Of a stretch of DNA of 64,000 nt, positions 46,913 through 57,514 are shown one piece after another. Each line of letters opens with the position of its first letter. The first letter of the stretch is position 1. Origin of the DNA: Botryosphaeria dothidea (lineage: Eukaryota > Ascomycota > Dothideomycetes > Botryosphaeriales > Botryosphaeriaceae). Under the pieces are notes generated by a model. The model saw only the letters and a program-made list of their open reading frames with translations. It had not been told where the DNA came from and made no database searches. The stretch is taken from positions 186,001 to 250,000 of the forward strand of contig WWBZ02000001.1 in assembly GCA_011503125.2 (NCBI GenBank), given 5' to 3'. The position numbers and the translations under genes were made by a program.

Positions 46913-49900
46913 GCTATTCTTCGGTAGTTCATTGCTTTACTGCTTTTTTCGATCACTCTCTCCACTTGGAGAAGACATGGGAAAACAAAAAATCATTCGG
47001 ATTTGACGGATCTGAACAGAGGAAGTCCTTTCGAAGGCGTTTTTTTTTTGAAATTAAAGGGAAAGCATCTGACGTGGGGGTTCTTCCTTTCTTTTCGTGG
47101 GCAGGTGTTTCTAGTCTTTTTTTTTCTCCCTTCGCTGATGGAGTGGACGAACGATTCTTCAAAGAGCATGAGCACGAACCTAAAGCACAAATGGACGGAC
47201 GGTTGGCTGGGGTGCGGCGGGGGTAGCAAAGCGCGGATTATAAAACGGATTAACAACTGTACAACTACTCTTTATTGCTTTTTGGCTTAGCGTGCGTCGT
47301 TGTGGTTGTTGTGTATGCAGTGCTTTTGCTTCCTTTTTTTGCTCTTTCCCATTCGACCGAGAGCGTTGGGAGAGTACGGATAATGTGGAAAGATAGGACT
47401 GGTTCTCTTCCGCTGCTCGGATCGAGCAACAAAAATGCAAATACAGCCGTCACTCGTCCTGAAAGTAGATGGTAATGATGTCTTCATATGTGCTTACATG
47501 CTAAGGGAATTTTGAAGATCAGCTCTCACTTATTTTATAGATGATCGAGTGATAATCGCGCAGGCCTGTGTATTGAAGTGACACTGCTCTGTCCTGCTAA
47601 TAGTGCTAAGATTCACATCGCATGATCAAACAACTGTCCCTCACGCAAATGGAACATACAACACGAGCCTTTTCATTGAAACATTGCTACTTCCAACGGA
47701 AAGCTGCTTGTGCGAGCGGCTGCTTTCAGTCATCCATATCTACATGGAAATAAACACTGTAGACACTGCGAGACCACCAGAAGCTAGTGTCTCTGAGATT
47801 TGCATGTCCGTTTTTCGAGCAGCCTCTACTAAATGTGCCAGTCAGAATTCCCCTCGCTCGACCAAGACATGACGAAGGACAGCACAGAGTGCATGTACCA
47901 AACGTGTGCTAGATGTACATAAATTCTTCTCCCAAGAGCATGAAGTATGAGGCCGCGCTCCTGATAAAGTCTGTATTTCCATCTCTGAAGCTGAATGAGA
48001 GGAGTTGTTTCATCCGCACGCGTTTTATCAGGATGGAAATCGGCGTGGGTCGGGTGAGGATTGAGGTCATGAGCTCGCAGAAAATCGTCCTCTGCCACTC
48101 CGTCAGTCTTCCGTCGTAGCCATGCTGTATCCTTCGGCGTAGTCCGGATTGTGGGGGCGAGAGGTCACCCGCCAAGTCGACGTCGCGCGAAGGACTTCGC
48201 TGGTTGGGCGGTTTCGCGGCAACCTTTGCTGGCGGAAAGATCAGGAGCCAGAGGGTTTGCGGCTGGCGTTGAATGGGGGGATCACATCGCACCTGGTTGG
48301 CTACTTCACTTCGGTAAGTGCCCGCTCGTGGCGTTTTACGGCTGGCTGACCTTTTCCCTGTGCCCGGCTGGAGGAAGAGGCCCGCTTGCATTAGCATCAT
48401 GTCACGGCGCTAACCGATCGCTGTTAGATTTTGAGGTGCCAGAAGCGGCGGTCCTTTTCGGACGTTGCGAGCGGGAGACGGCGCCGCGCTGCGTTGGCTT
48501 CGATTACGGCCTCTTTCAAGCCTGCGCCGTTGTTGATGGTGCGTTTCGGTGAGCAGCAGAATTTTGATCGCGCGGATGAACAGAACCGATAAGGCGCGTT
48601 TAACTGGCAATGTCACTCTTTGTCTCCATCGCCGTCTCGACTCTCTGCTTTGTGAGCAAGCAGCTGGCGGCGGACGATTGTGCGTGAGTCTGAGGAAGCT
48701 CTATCAGAGACCGTCGGTGCTCTGCAGCTGCTCACATCGCGAACGACGATCGCAGGCTTTTGTGGACTCCGGCCAATGATGAAGTGAAGTGAGAGCATGT
48801 TAGCCATGTTGCGGATACTCTAGAGAAAGTAAAGGCAATGAGCAGCGAGAAATGAACAGTGAAGAATGAGAAGCAGGAATATATTTCGGGGGTATGTAGA
48901 CAGCGATCATTTCTTCGCAAAATCTCTCCTCTGAGCCTACTGAAGCTGCGTTGGGACTGACGGTCGCCGTCCATGAGGTGGAGAAGTGGACATGATGTGC
49001 CTCAATGGTATCACGCTAGAGACCCCAGAGCATCAAGCGCAAGGATTGCAAGAAGAAATTCTGGTACTTCGATGGCTACAGACGCCGATTCAGGCTCAAT
49101 CCGCGCTGATGCTGGCGATCGCGGCTCTGCTGCGGGTATGGAGGCTCGAACTGCTTGTGCGGACCACAGGCGACGACGCAAAGCCTCTGCAAGCCACGAG
49201 TAATAGGCGTGTGTCGCGAGCCTACAGTAGGCCATGCGACAACCTTCTCCGCTTGCTCACGCAGTATAGCTGTACAGGCTCGTGATTCAGCCCGGCGCGA
49301 GATTATCTTCAGAGCTCGCCATGGTGTCTCTCCTCCCTTCCCCCTACATTCCCCCTTCAGTGACCCGACTGCCGCAAGATCTTAGTGTGTACCGAGCCGG
49401 AAATATACGTGCCGTCGCCGATTTCGTGGCCGTGAAACGTCATTGTTCACCGAGGGGGCTGGTGCGAAGTGGCCCGAGCGTGAGGTGTTCTCCAGTGATG
49501 ATATCTTTTTGGTGTTGAACGAATCCGCTAACAGCTCTGTCAGGGAGGCCTTGAGCGGCCCGATCCGCCTTTGATATGCACATGGATCGATTCGCCGTGT
49601 CGAGTTTGTGTATACGCAGCTCTTCCGCCATCCACATGCGCACTTTCTACCATCATTTTTGCCACGAAATGCTTCCAACTCAGTCTTCCATAACGTTCAA
49701 CACCACGGAGAACGCTCACGACGAGAGGCTTTATCACCCTCACCTAATATTACTGGTGGCTGGCAGACGGTTTTTGGGGCTACAAAACCTCGCCGTCCCC
49801 TTGCTCACAAACTCTTTTTTCTTCTTCGGCGACCTTTTCTCAGACTTTCCGTATCTTTCATTACACTCTCACCAAACCACACCCAATCACCAACCTCACC

Positions 49901-49933
49901 TCACTTTATCTTCTCCTTATCCTCACCAAAACC
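46913..49933. other. Long intergenic region, nothing supported
   Basis: 3 kb after the SCD6 3' UTR (T-runs near 47039-47049 and 47117-47126). Frames such as 47909-48400 (-) and 48986-49285 (+) lack domains, splice context or codon bias. The last 120 bases before 49934 are C/T-rich, typical of a leader. Confidence 0.45.
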
Positions 49934-50650
49934 ATGCCCGAATACATCGAGATCACTCTGGGCAGTGACGTGCACGTCACCTTCCCGGCGGGTGTCTTGG
50001 CCCAGCAAGGCACCCAGGCCATCATCGACCAGCTGACGGCACTCTTCCCGCCTCAGCCCCAGCACGTCCTCCTCCAGGCCACCGAGCCTGTCACCCACCT
50101 CCCGGCTGCGGCCAACAACATCCCGGCTCCGGCCAACTACCTGCCCGCCGGCCAGTTCGACGATCTCGACTGGCAACTCGACACCACCAACCCCTTCGAG
50201 TCCTCGGACTTCGACAGCCTGTTCACCGCCGCTGTCGCCGCCGCCGCCAACCAGCAGGCCACCAGCCAGCCTGCGGGCAGCCAGTTCACCGCCGCTGCCC
50301 AGCGCCCTGCCGTCGCCGCCGCTCCCGCGCCAATCCCCCAGCAGTCGCCGCCCGCTCCGCGCCGCCACAACCGCCGCAAGACGCCGCCCGGCTTCGCGGG
50401 CTACCGACAGGTCGCCCAGCACGTGGCGCTGCGCGTCGCCGCCCGCCGCCCGTTCGTCCAGCTGGGCGAGATCTACGAGTACATGGCGCGGACCTGGCCG
50501 GAGTGGTTCGTCCCGCCCGCCACCGGCAGGCCGGCGTCCTGGCAGTCCGGCGTCAGGCACGCCGTGTTGAAGCACTTCGAGCGCGTGCCGGCTGCGCGGG
50601 CGCCCGCGGCCGGCGTCTGGTACAAGGTGGACGCGAGCAGGTTGGTGTGA
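49934..50650 (+). CDS. Small forkhead-like (winged-helix) protein with acidic N-terminus
   Basis: Single exon, 238 residues, very GC-rich third positions, C/T-rich leader before ATG. Residues 1-40 read MPEYIEITLGSDVHVTFPAG and QAIIDQLTALFP. Residues 75-97 are an acidic-aromatic patch (FDDLDWQLDT...FESSDFDSLF) of the kind that works as an activation domain. An Ala/Gln/Pro linker and a basic stretch (RRHNRRK) follow. Residues 154-234 look like a divergent forkhead domain: GYRQVAQHVAL, FVQLGEIYEYMARTWPEWF, SWQSGVRHAVLKHFERVP and GVWYKVDAS match the forkhead pattern Y..LI..A.......L.EIY.W......Y...WQNSIRHNLS....F..VP.....G.W..D. The recognition-helix Asn is replaced. Likely a transcription regulator; target unknown. 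Confidence 0.72.
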   Translation: MPEYIEITLGSDVHVTFPAGVLAQQGTQAIIDQLTALFPPQPQHVLLQATEPVTHLPAAANNIPAPANYLPAGQFDDLDWQLDTTNPFESSDFDSLFTAAVAAAANQQATSQPAGSQFTAAAQRPAVAAAPAPIPQQSPPAPRRHNRRKTPPGFAGYRQVAQHVALRVAARRPFVQLGEIYEYMARTWPEWFVPPATGRPASWQSGVRHAVLKHFERVPAARAPAAGVWYKVDASRLV

Positions 50651-51716
50651 TGGGGAGGAGGGTGAGGTTCTTGGGTTTTCCTGGTGGGGTTTGGGCTCTC
50701 CGGCTGCCTTGGGTAGGTTCTTTGGGGGTTGTGGGTCTTTGGGGTTTCGGTCGTGCTTGGGTTTTTGTTTCTCTTTGGTTTTCTCCTTCTTTTCCTTGGT
50801 TTGGTCTGCGATTTCGGCTCTCGTAGGTGAGAGGGAGGGTTCTTCGCGCGGTGCTTTTTCTTGGTCTTTCGGGTCTCTTTGCGTTTTCGGTCTTGCGGTC
50901 GGCCTCACGGCTGTCAGGAGTTTTCGGTGGGAGATACCCAGTCTGCTTCGAGCAGAGCAATGCATTCATGTTTCCGTGTCCTGAAAAATGCACCCCTCCC
51001 CTGAGTAAAGTGACTTGACTACTGTCATTGATGTCGATGTCCTAGGAGGAAAGGGGAGCTATGTGGAAGCTGATTTGAAAGAGAGCAAGCGGAGAAGAAA
51101 CACTTCGGGGATGAGAATCTGCCGTTCACACAAAGACCAGTAAGCAAACAAGGCAGTAGATATCAGCAAATGTGCTTTTCCATTGTGCAGCACCTCAAAA
51201 TGAGTGTCCGTTGAGTGAAAGCACGATATCTCACTGGTAGTTCCTAAACATTACCAAGACGAGAGAATTGAGCGAGGACGGAGCTGGCCAGAGCACAACA
51301 AACAGCCAGAGGTGCTGTCGAGAAGAACGCATTCATGCATTCCGCAAATTGATCTTCGGTTCAGCGTTTTCCGGAGACACAACTATGCAGTGAAGATCCA
51401 ATTCGAAAGCACTGGCCAAGTCTTGACACAGAAAACAAGTGCTCGAGGATGAAGTTGAGGTGAGAAGAGAGTTGGATGGTGACGTCGGTCGGGAGGCGAT
51501 CGGGCCGGGCGCCAAGCTTGGGGAAGCCTCGACAACGGCCTTTCCGCATTGGGGGGCAACAAACAATCGCTCGCGCGCTCCTCCACCGCCGCGCATCACG
51601 TCGTCACATCGCGAACCTGCCAACACGCGTTCCAGCACGCGTCACCCACAACCAACCCCAGCCCATATCTGCGCCTCGTCTCCGCGACACCGCCCATCCC
51701 CATTGTTCGCGCCGCC
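50651..51716. other. Intergenic: forkhead-like 3' UTR and Mif2 upstream region
   Basis: 1.07 kb. T/G-rich 3' flank to about 50900, then unremarkable sequence. No gene supported. Confidence 0.55.
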
Positions 51717-54700
51717 ATGGCGCCCGCCGCTTCCAAGACGCGCGACAACCAATACTTCAATGTCGGAGTTCAAGGCAGGTCCGCAACCCCAGCGAACCCC
51801 CCGCTCATGCCGCCCAACACTCACTCCCGCCCAGGAAGACCGGCATTACGCTCAAGGATACCGGCATTCGCGATGAACATGGATTGGAGCCTATCGATGG
51901 CATCTTCTCATCGCCAGAGAAGTCGCCAGAGAAGCGCGATAACCCCCGCCAGCAGCCCGACAAGACCCTGACCTCGTCTGACATGGACGTTCAGCAAAGT
52001 ATGTTTCGACGTGCAAATATACGAGTGCCGCTGCACGACGATAGCATTGTCGACGCGCTTCTGGCCAGCGATGACGAAGATACTAAGACTGCTCCACCAC
52101 CTGCAGGTTCTATGCCCGAGCCTGTCGACGCCCTCAGCGCTCGCAGGTCCTCCGTACGCCCTGGAAGATCCTCCATCTTCCCCCCGCCCATGGGCCGTTC
52201 TCCAATCAAAACCACCCTCGGCTCGTCACCACGCCGCCAGTCCTCCATGGGCCCGCCTTCCGCCTTGCGCAGACCCTCGAATACCCCAGACCGACCGGTT
52301 TTCCACCCAGCAGTGGCACGGCGATTGGATTTCAGCGCCATGGACGAGAAGAGTACAAGGGTGAATGGAAGCGGCAACAGAAATCGGGGGAAACCGCGGC
52401 CAGACGTCTTTGCGCTGCCTGTCTCGCCTGAGCCTGCACGCGGCAAGAAGCGCTCGCATGATGAGAGCATTATTGAACAAGAAGCCACGCCTGAAGAGAG
52501 CGAGTTTCGGGTCAACGGCGTTGGTCACGATAGCCCTCTTCCCGTGGCCGGAGATGAATCACTTCAGATGATCGCAGATGGTGAAGAGACGGAAGTGGAT
52601 GAGGAGCACGTGGAGGACTCAACCGAGATTCCAGATCAGGAGCTAGAACCCGAGGCAGAACCATCTCCAGAACCACAACTTCACAAGAATCGCGGCAAGG
52701 GGAGGAAAAGCCTAGAGCATAAAGAAGCGCCAGCACCAGCGCCCCGGAAAGGAGCAGGAAGACCGAAGAAGAATCAAGGGCTAGTCTCCGCGAAACCTGT
52801 CAATGCACCCGTTCCGGCGAGATCACGGAAGAGCGCACAAGCAAGAACAACTGCGAACACATACATCACGGACGATAGCACAATGGATGCTGATCAGTCA
52901 TTTGACCAAAACTCGATCGAAGAGCCGTCAATAGAACAGATGGTGGAGGATTATTCCGAGGCAAAACTGGAGGACACACTTGAGGATGAGCCGGAGCAGG
53001 ATCCTACACCTGAATCGGAACCTGTACCAGTCAAGAAAAAGCGAGGTCGCAAGAAATCGGCATCTAAGCTTGAGATACACCAAGATGAGCCGCAGGACTC
53101 GGTGGACCTCCCGGAACGGCCTGCGAAGAAGGCTAAAAAGGCGCCAGCACCCAAAAAGCCCCCACCATCCCAGCGTGATCCTAACGCCAGGGTTACCTCA
53201 AAGACCGACAACTCCAAGAGCAAGCAAAAAGGAAAGCAGAAGGAAGACATGCCACCTCCGCCGCCAGCGCCGAAAGAGTCCCAACGAAGTCAGTTCCGTG
53301 CTCCAAGTCAAGCGAGAAGTTTGCAAATTCTCCGTCAAGGCACTCCGTTTGATGATGCAGGGGCAAGGACGACTCGATCTGGGAGAATTTCTGCGAAGCC
53401 GGTCGAGTATTGGCGCAACGAAAGGATCGAATATGCCCACGATGGATCCAAGAAGGAAATCATCCGCGCTGAGGATGTCGAGGGGCCAAAACGTTCTGCT
53501 CGTCGTACGACTACGCGCAAGCGAGCTGCTCAGCGGTCTGGGAGTGTGATAGAGGAGGAGGAAGAGTTCGAATTAGAACCAGAAGAGTGGGAAATCAACG
53601 AAGGTATTGTTCAGGGCTGGGTCAACGGCTGGGATGAGAAGCAGGGCACCATCATTGATGAAGGAGCACGCAACGAAGGTATGATCCAGAAATGTCTGCG
53701 GTTGCAATGCAGCTTCAACGGCTGCTTGTGAGACGTATTCGCAATGCTTTACCTGACACAGCATCCAGACCTAGCGTTTTCTGCGGCCAGAATCCAAACA
53801 AGAGAAGTGGCAGGCGCAAACTTCAAATACTCGAAAATCCTTGGTCTACCTTATCTTGGCGCCGGCATGGTCGATGTTCCGCCGCATGGATCGAAGCGTT
53901 CCAAGAACTCGCGCAGGATGCACATGGTATTCTGTGTGCTGTCCGGCAAGGTCAACGTCACAGTCGGAGATGCTGAGTTCAGCATCTCCAAGGGTGGGGT
54001 GTGGATGGTTCCGAGAGGTGAGCAACTATTCTGTTTTCTTCGTTTCCTTTCTACCCCACGCGTTTCTTTCTTTTCATTCCTGGTGCTGTTTCTGCTGCAT
54101 CAGAGCCAGCCTCGCTGCATCGCGGGACCGGGCAGAAAGGCGGCGAATGCAAATCTTGAGTCGGTGTGCAAGACCACGTATGTGTGACCAGCGGTCACTT
54201 TATGCTCATTCCTGGTGGACGGGACCGGCACCGGATAGACGCGCTGTTGCATCCGACGGTGTGTTTCGTTCCACAACAGCGGGTGCAGATGCCAGAGTTG
54301 CAACACGTCACTGCAACTGCCGGCCCATCTTGTCTTGGCTTGGTTACACAGCAGGTCAGCCGGTGGACCCAGCTGCGTTGTTGTGGCGCTGCCCAGACAA
54401 GCATTTGCGCCTGTACCACAACCGTATCTTCGCCTCGCTCCGCAGCAGTGAGGCACAGCAGCCCAGTCAGACAGACCCTGGCTCCCGCCGTCGGGGAGCG
54501 CTGTTTTTCCTTATTTCAACCCCCGGTCACACACGCAGAACTCGTCCTATGCATCGTCCACTGCGATTCTTCCTCTTGCCGACTGCTTTTCGGACCCGCA
54601 TCGGCCCCGTCGCTCTTCTATCACATTGCTGTGTCACCAAGGCTTGGGGTATGCGAAATGCACGATCCCCTATCCTATCGGCAAAGAGCCGTGCGGACCG

Positions 54701-55002
54701 CTGCAATGCAGCGTATCTGTCATCCCAACATCGGTTCGGGGTTAGTGGCTGGGGAGATGTGGCCGGGCTGACAGGCGTCATCCACCACATCACTTTTTTT
54801 TCAGAGAAAGTGAAAAATCAGCTGCTTCCTGCAGGCGCAACGTCAATTCACTGCAAAGAGGCGTAGTCTCGGGAAAGAAAAGGACAACGTACGCGCACGT
54901 CACCGTGGCCATCCGAGGCATGCTGCTGCTGCAGTGCTCACGCAAAGACAACGCACAAACACCTGTTCGTCTCGTTGTCTTGTGTGTCTAGATCCTCTCC
55001 CG

Positions 55003-55033
<31 letters not shown>

Positions 55034-55600
55034 TTCTATTATCCTGACATGCGCTGTTCCGACATGCATATGCATAACTGCGGCACTGCCCTCCTGGCAA
55101 CAACAGCTCACGCATGCTGTCCTTCCATCGTTCGGTGTCGGTCTAGCCATCCGACCTGCACGCGTTTCGTTTTTCTCTCGCCCGCATTCGTTCTCATGCA
55201 GGACGGTTGCCTGGAGATCATTGTCATCGTCATCGACCGTTTGCTATTTTCCTGGGAACACAAGAGAGTGAGAACACGAGAACGGCTGCGAACCGAATGG
55301 TTTGCGATGTGTTGGGGAGGTCTTTGAGGGATCATCCTGGGTCCCCGCCTTTTTCTCTGTCTACCTGACGTGCGCATTTTTGTTGATTTGTTTTTTTTTT
55401 GTCTTTTTTCCTTTTTCGTCTTGGCGTGTTATCGTCTTTTTCGGTCATTGTCGATGGAGAGACGGGTATGCTGACTTTGTCGAATAGGCAACTTCTATAG
55501 CATCACGAACGATACCGGAGTCGACGCGAGACTCTTCTTCGCGCAGGGGTCGGAGGTCAAGCCGGAGGATAATAAGGGCGCGTCGACGACGAAGCCGTAG
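51717..55600 (+). CDS. MIF2: Mif2/CENP-C inner-kinetochore protein
   Basis: Four exons: 51717-51778, 51835-53678, 53769-54017 and 55488-55600; 755 residues. The N-terminal Mif2 block reads NQYFNVGVQGRKTGITLKDT, GIRDEHGLEPIDGIFSSPEK. A long acidic/basic disordered middle holds an AT-hook-like RKGAGRPKK and several KK/RK clusters. The CENP-C motif, which binds the CENP-A nucleosome, is RTTRSGRISAKPVEYWRNER (about 530-550). The C-terminal cupin dimerisation domain begins near DLAFSAARIQTREVAGANFK and includes HMVFCVLSGKVNVTVGDAEF, SISKGGVWMVPRGNFYSITN and ARLFFAQGSE. Intron 3 is 1,470 bases, against 56 and 90 for the others, and splits the cupin between MVPR and NFYS. The join (G|GC) is exact, with a CTGAC branch 12-16 bases before the acceptor. 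Without splicing the frame ends at 54187 after a hydrophobic tail. Confidence 0.93.
54018..55487 (+). other. 1,470-base intron of MIF2
   Basis: Donor GTGAGC, acceptor GAATAG. Contains a (TC)n tract at 55003-55031 and a T-rich 3' part. Open frames inside on both strands show no domain. No terminal inverted repeats or target-site duplication noticed. Confidence 0.85.
55003..55031 (+). repeat. (TC)n dinucleotide microsatellite in the MIF2 intron
   Basis: 29 bases of alternating T and C. It is the reverse complement of the (GA)n tract at 56885-56946. Confidence 0.95.
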
Positions 55601-56882
55601 GTGTATGTTTCTCTCTGGCAGTAGCGGGAAGCTTCACCTTTTTCTTCAATTTGGGTGTTTTGTCGGAAATATTATACCTCAATCATTGGCGAGAGAGCTT
55701 TGATTTGTTGATTGGTTGACTGGGCTTTGGAGCGTACATGGTGTTTCTTGGAGCATGGGCGGAAGCGAGTAGGGGTCTATTTTCTGGTTTCTGTTTTGGT
55801 ACGGGACTCTCCTCCCATCTTGGAGGATTGGGGGGGTGTCTGGTTGTTTGAGCATGCCTTCCCGGTCGTTCACGGCGTCTGCATGACTACTATGATTTGT
55901 TCAAGTCGGGTTAGATGGAAGAATTGAGGAAGGACTCTTTTTTATCCTTTACTCTTGAGCGAATGGTTCAATGGAGAGAGATCGAGACGAGTCTCACCCA
56001 ATGTCGTATACGTTTTACGTGTGCGTGTGACGCCTGGATCAGGCCCGGTTCGGACAATAAGATTACGAAATACGTGTTTATAGAGGGACCCTTGTTCCGA
56101 TCAGAAAGAATCCCTCCCTTTCCTTTCTATTGGAATACCGTTTAAAAATCCTCCTGGGAAACCCTCACGCGATCTTTCGCTGAAAAATAAAGCGACCGGG
56201 TTTGCATGCAACGTGTGGTTGGTTGGTTGGTTTTTTTTTTTGTGTATGTTTCGACATGATGAAGCCAAAGTTTCTATAGAGCGGATTAAGAAAGAAAAAG
56301 AAAAGACTCCAGCTGCCACCAGCCAACCCGGTGCGAAATTCTTCTCGCGATATTCTGCTCAATATGTTTGTTATATTGTGTTGAATAATCCTCCGTCCTT
56401 GCTCCGACGCCGCTGAGATCTGAGAAGAAGAAAACAATGAAGCGCTTATGCTGTGAGCATGGTGTGTGGCCTGTTGCTGCTGTTGTTGCGTATGTACGTA
56501 TGTACGTATATTGATCGCTGCACATTCAAGTGCATAGTTCTCTTTTCCATATGATCGCGGGATGAGACGCGTGATGTTACGAGTAAGTGAGCGGTGTTTG
56601 GTTAACCGGCCATATCGGGCGTTAAGCTCTCTTTCGGGAAGAGCGTCCGATATGTCGGGGATGCAGAAATGCAAGGCCCTTTACGCTCAGCAAGCTATGC
56701 GGCAAGAACGACGAGGAGCAAAAAAGAGAAGGAATGTCATGAAGGCAGAACAAGACAAGGCAGGGCTAATGAAGAACAGAGGAGCAAAAGGCTATGGCTA
56801 AACAGCGGGAGAACAAAAGAACCCGAAGACATGAAGAAGACAGGAGGAGAAGAAGAGGATGTGGAACAAGAGATATTAAAGG

Positions 56883-56950
<68 letters not shown>

Positions 56951-57514
56951 TTTTGAGAAGTGTAAAGTTCCGTATGTTGAGACAACCACCCTGCAAATGC
57001 AAAGTACCCCAAGTGTCGTTGCTGTTGTTGTTCACCCTTCTATCCCAAATAGCCCTCCCTTTTTGTTGCTTTGTCAGGAAAACTGCGATGCCTCCCTTTC
57101 GGTCTCGTGATATCCTTGCTCCCCCTCCCTTCCTTTCCCGTATCTTGTCATCGGGTGCCTCTCCCATTCATGCGACCAGACCATTACCTTCCCCTCTTCT
57201 CCAATTGCTCCTCCTTGGTAGATACATGTATGCCTAAAAGTCCACCCGCTCCGCTCGCTGTGCAATAGAGAAGAAGAAAAGACGAAAAAGGAAAAGAGTC
57301 ATAAACTCATAACCATCATATCATCATGAAGTCATGTAATGCAACGCAGAAGAAACAAACAAACAACCACCGAGAGTTTAAGAGAGAAAAAAGGAATACG
57401 TCCAAAAAACAGAGACGCGCAAGAATTAAAACCACTCTCGAACAGGGACATCTCTCTACAAGACGACCACGTCAACAACGACGAAGAAGCCGGGTGAGGA
57501 AGGAGGAGAAATAA
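55601..57514. other. Intergenic between convergent genes
   Basis: 1.9 kb of 3' flank of MIF2 (+) and the Myb gene (-), containing the (GA)n tract and T-runs near 56229-56240. No gene supported. Confidence 0.55.
56885..56946 (+). repeat. (GA)31 dinucleotide microsatellite
   Basis: 62 uninterrupted bases of GA in the intergenic region downstream of MIF2. Confidence 0.97.

Noticed and set aside
53841..54866. 341-codon frame covering MIF2 exon 3 and much of its intron
   Set aside because: It is in a different frame from the cupin-coding exon and contains no recognisable domain.
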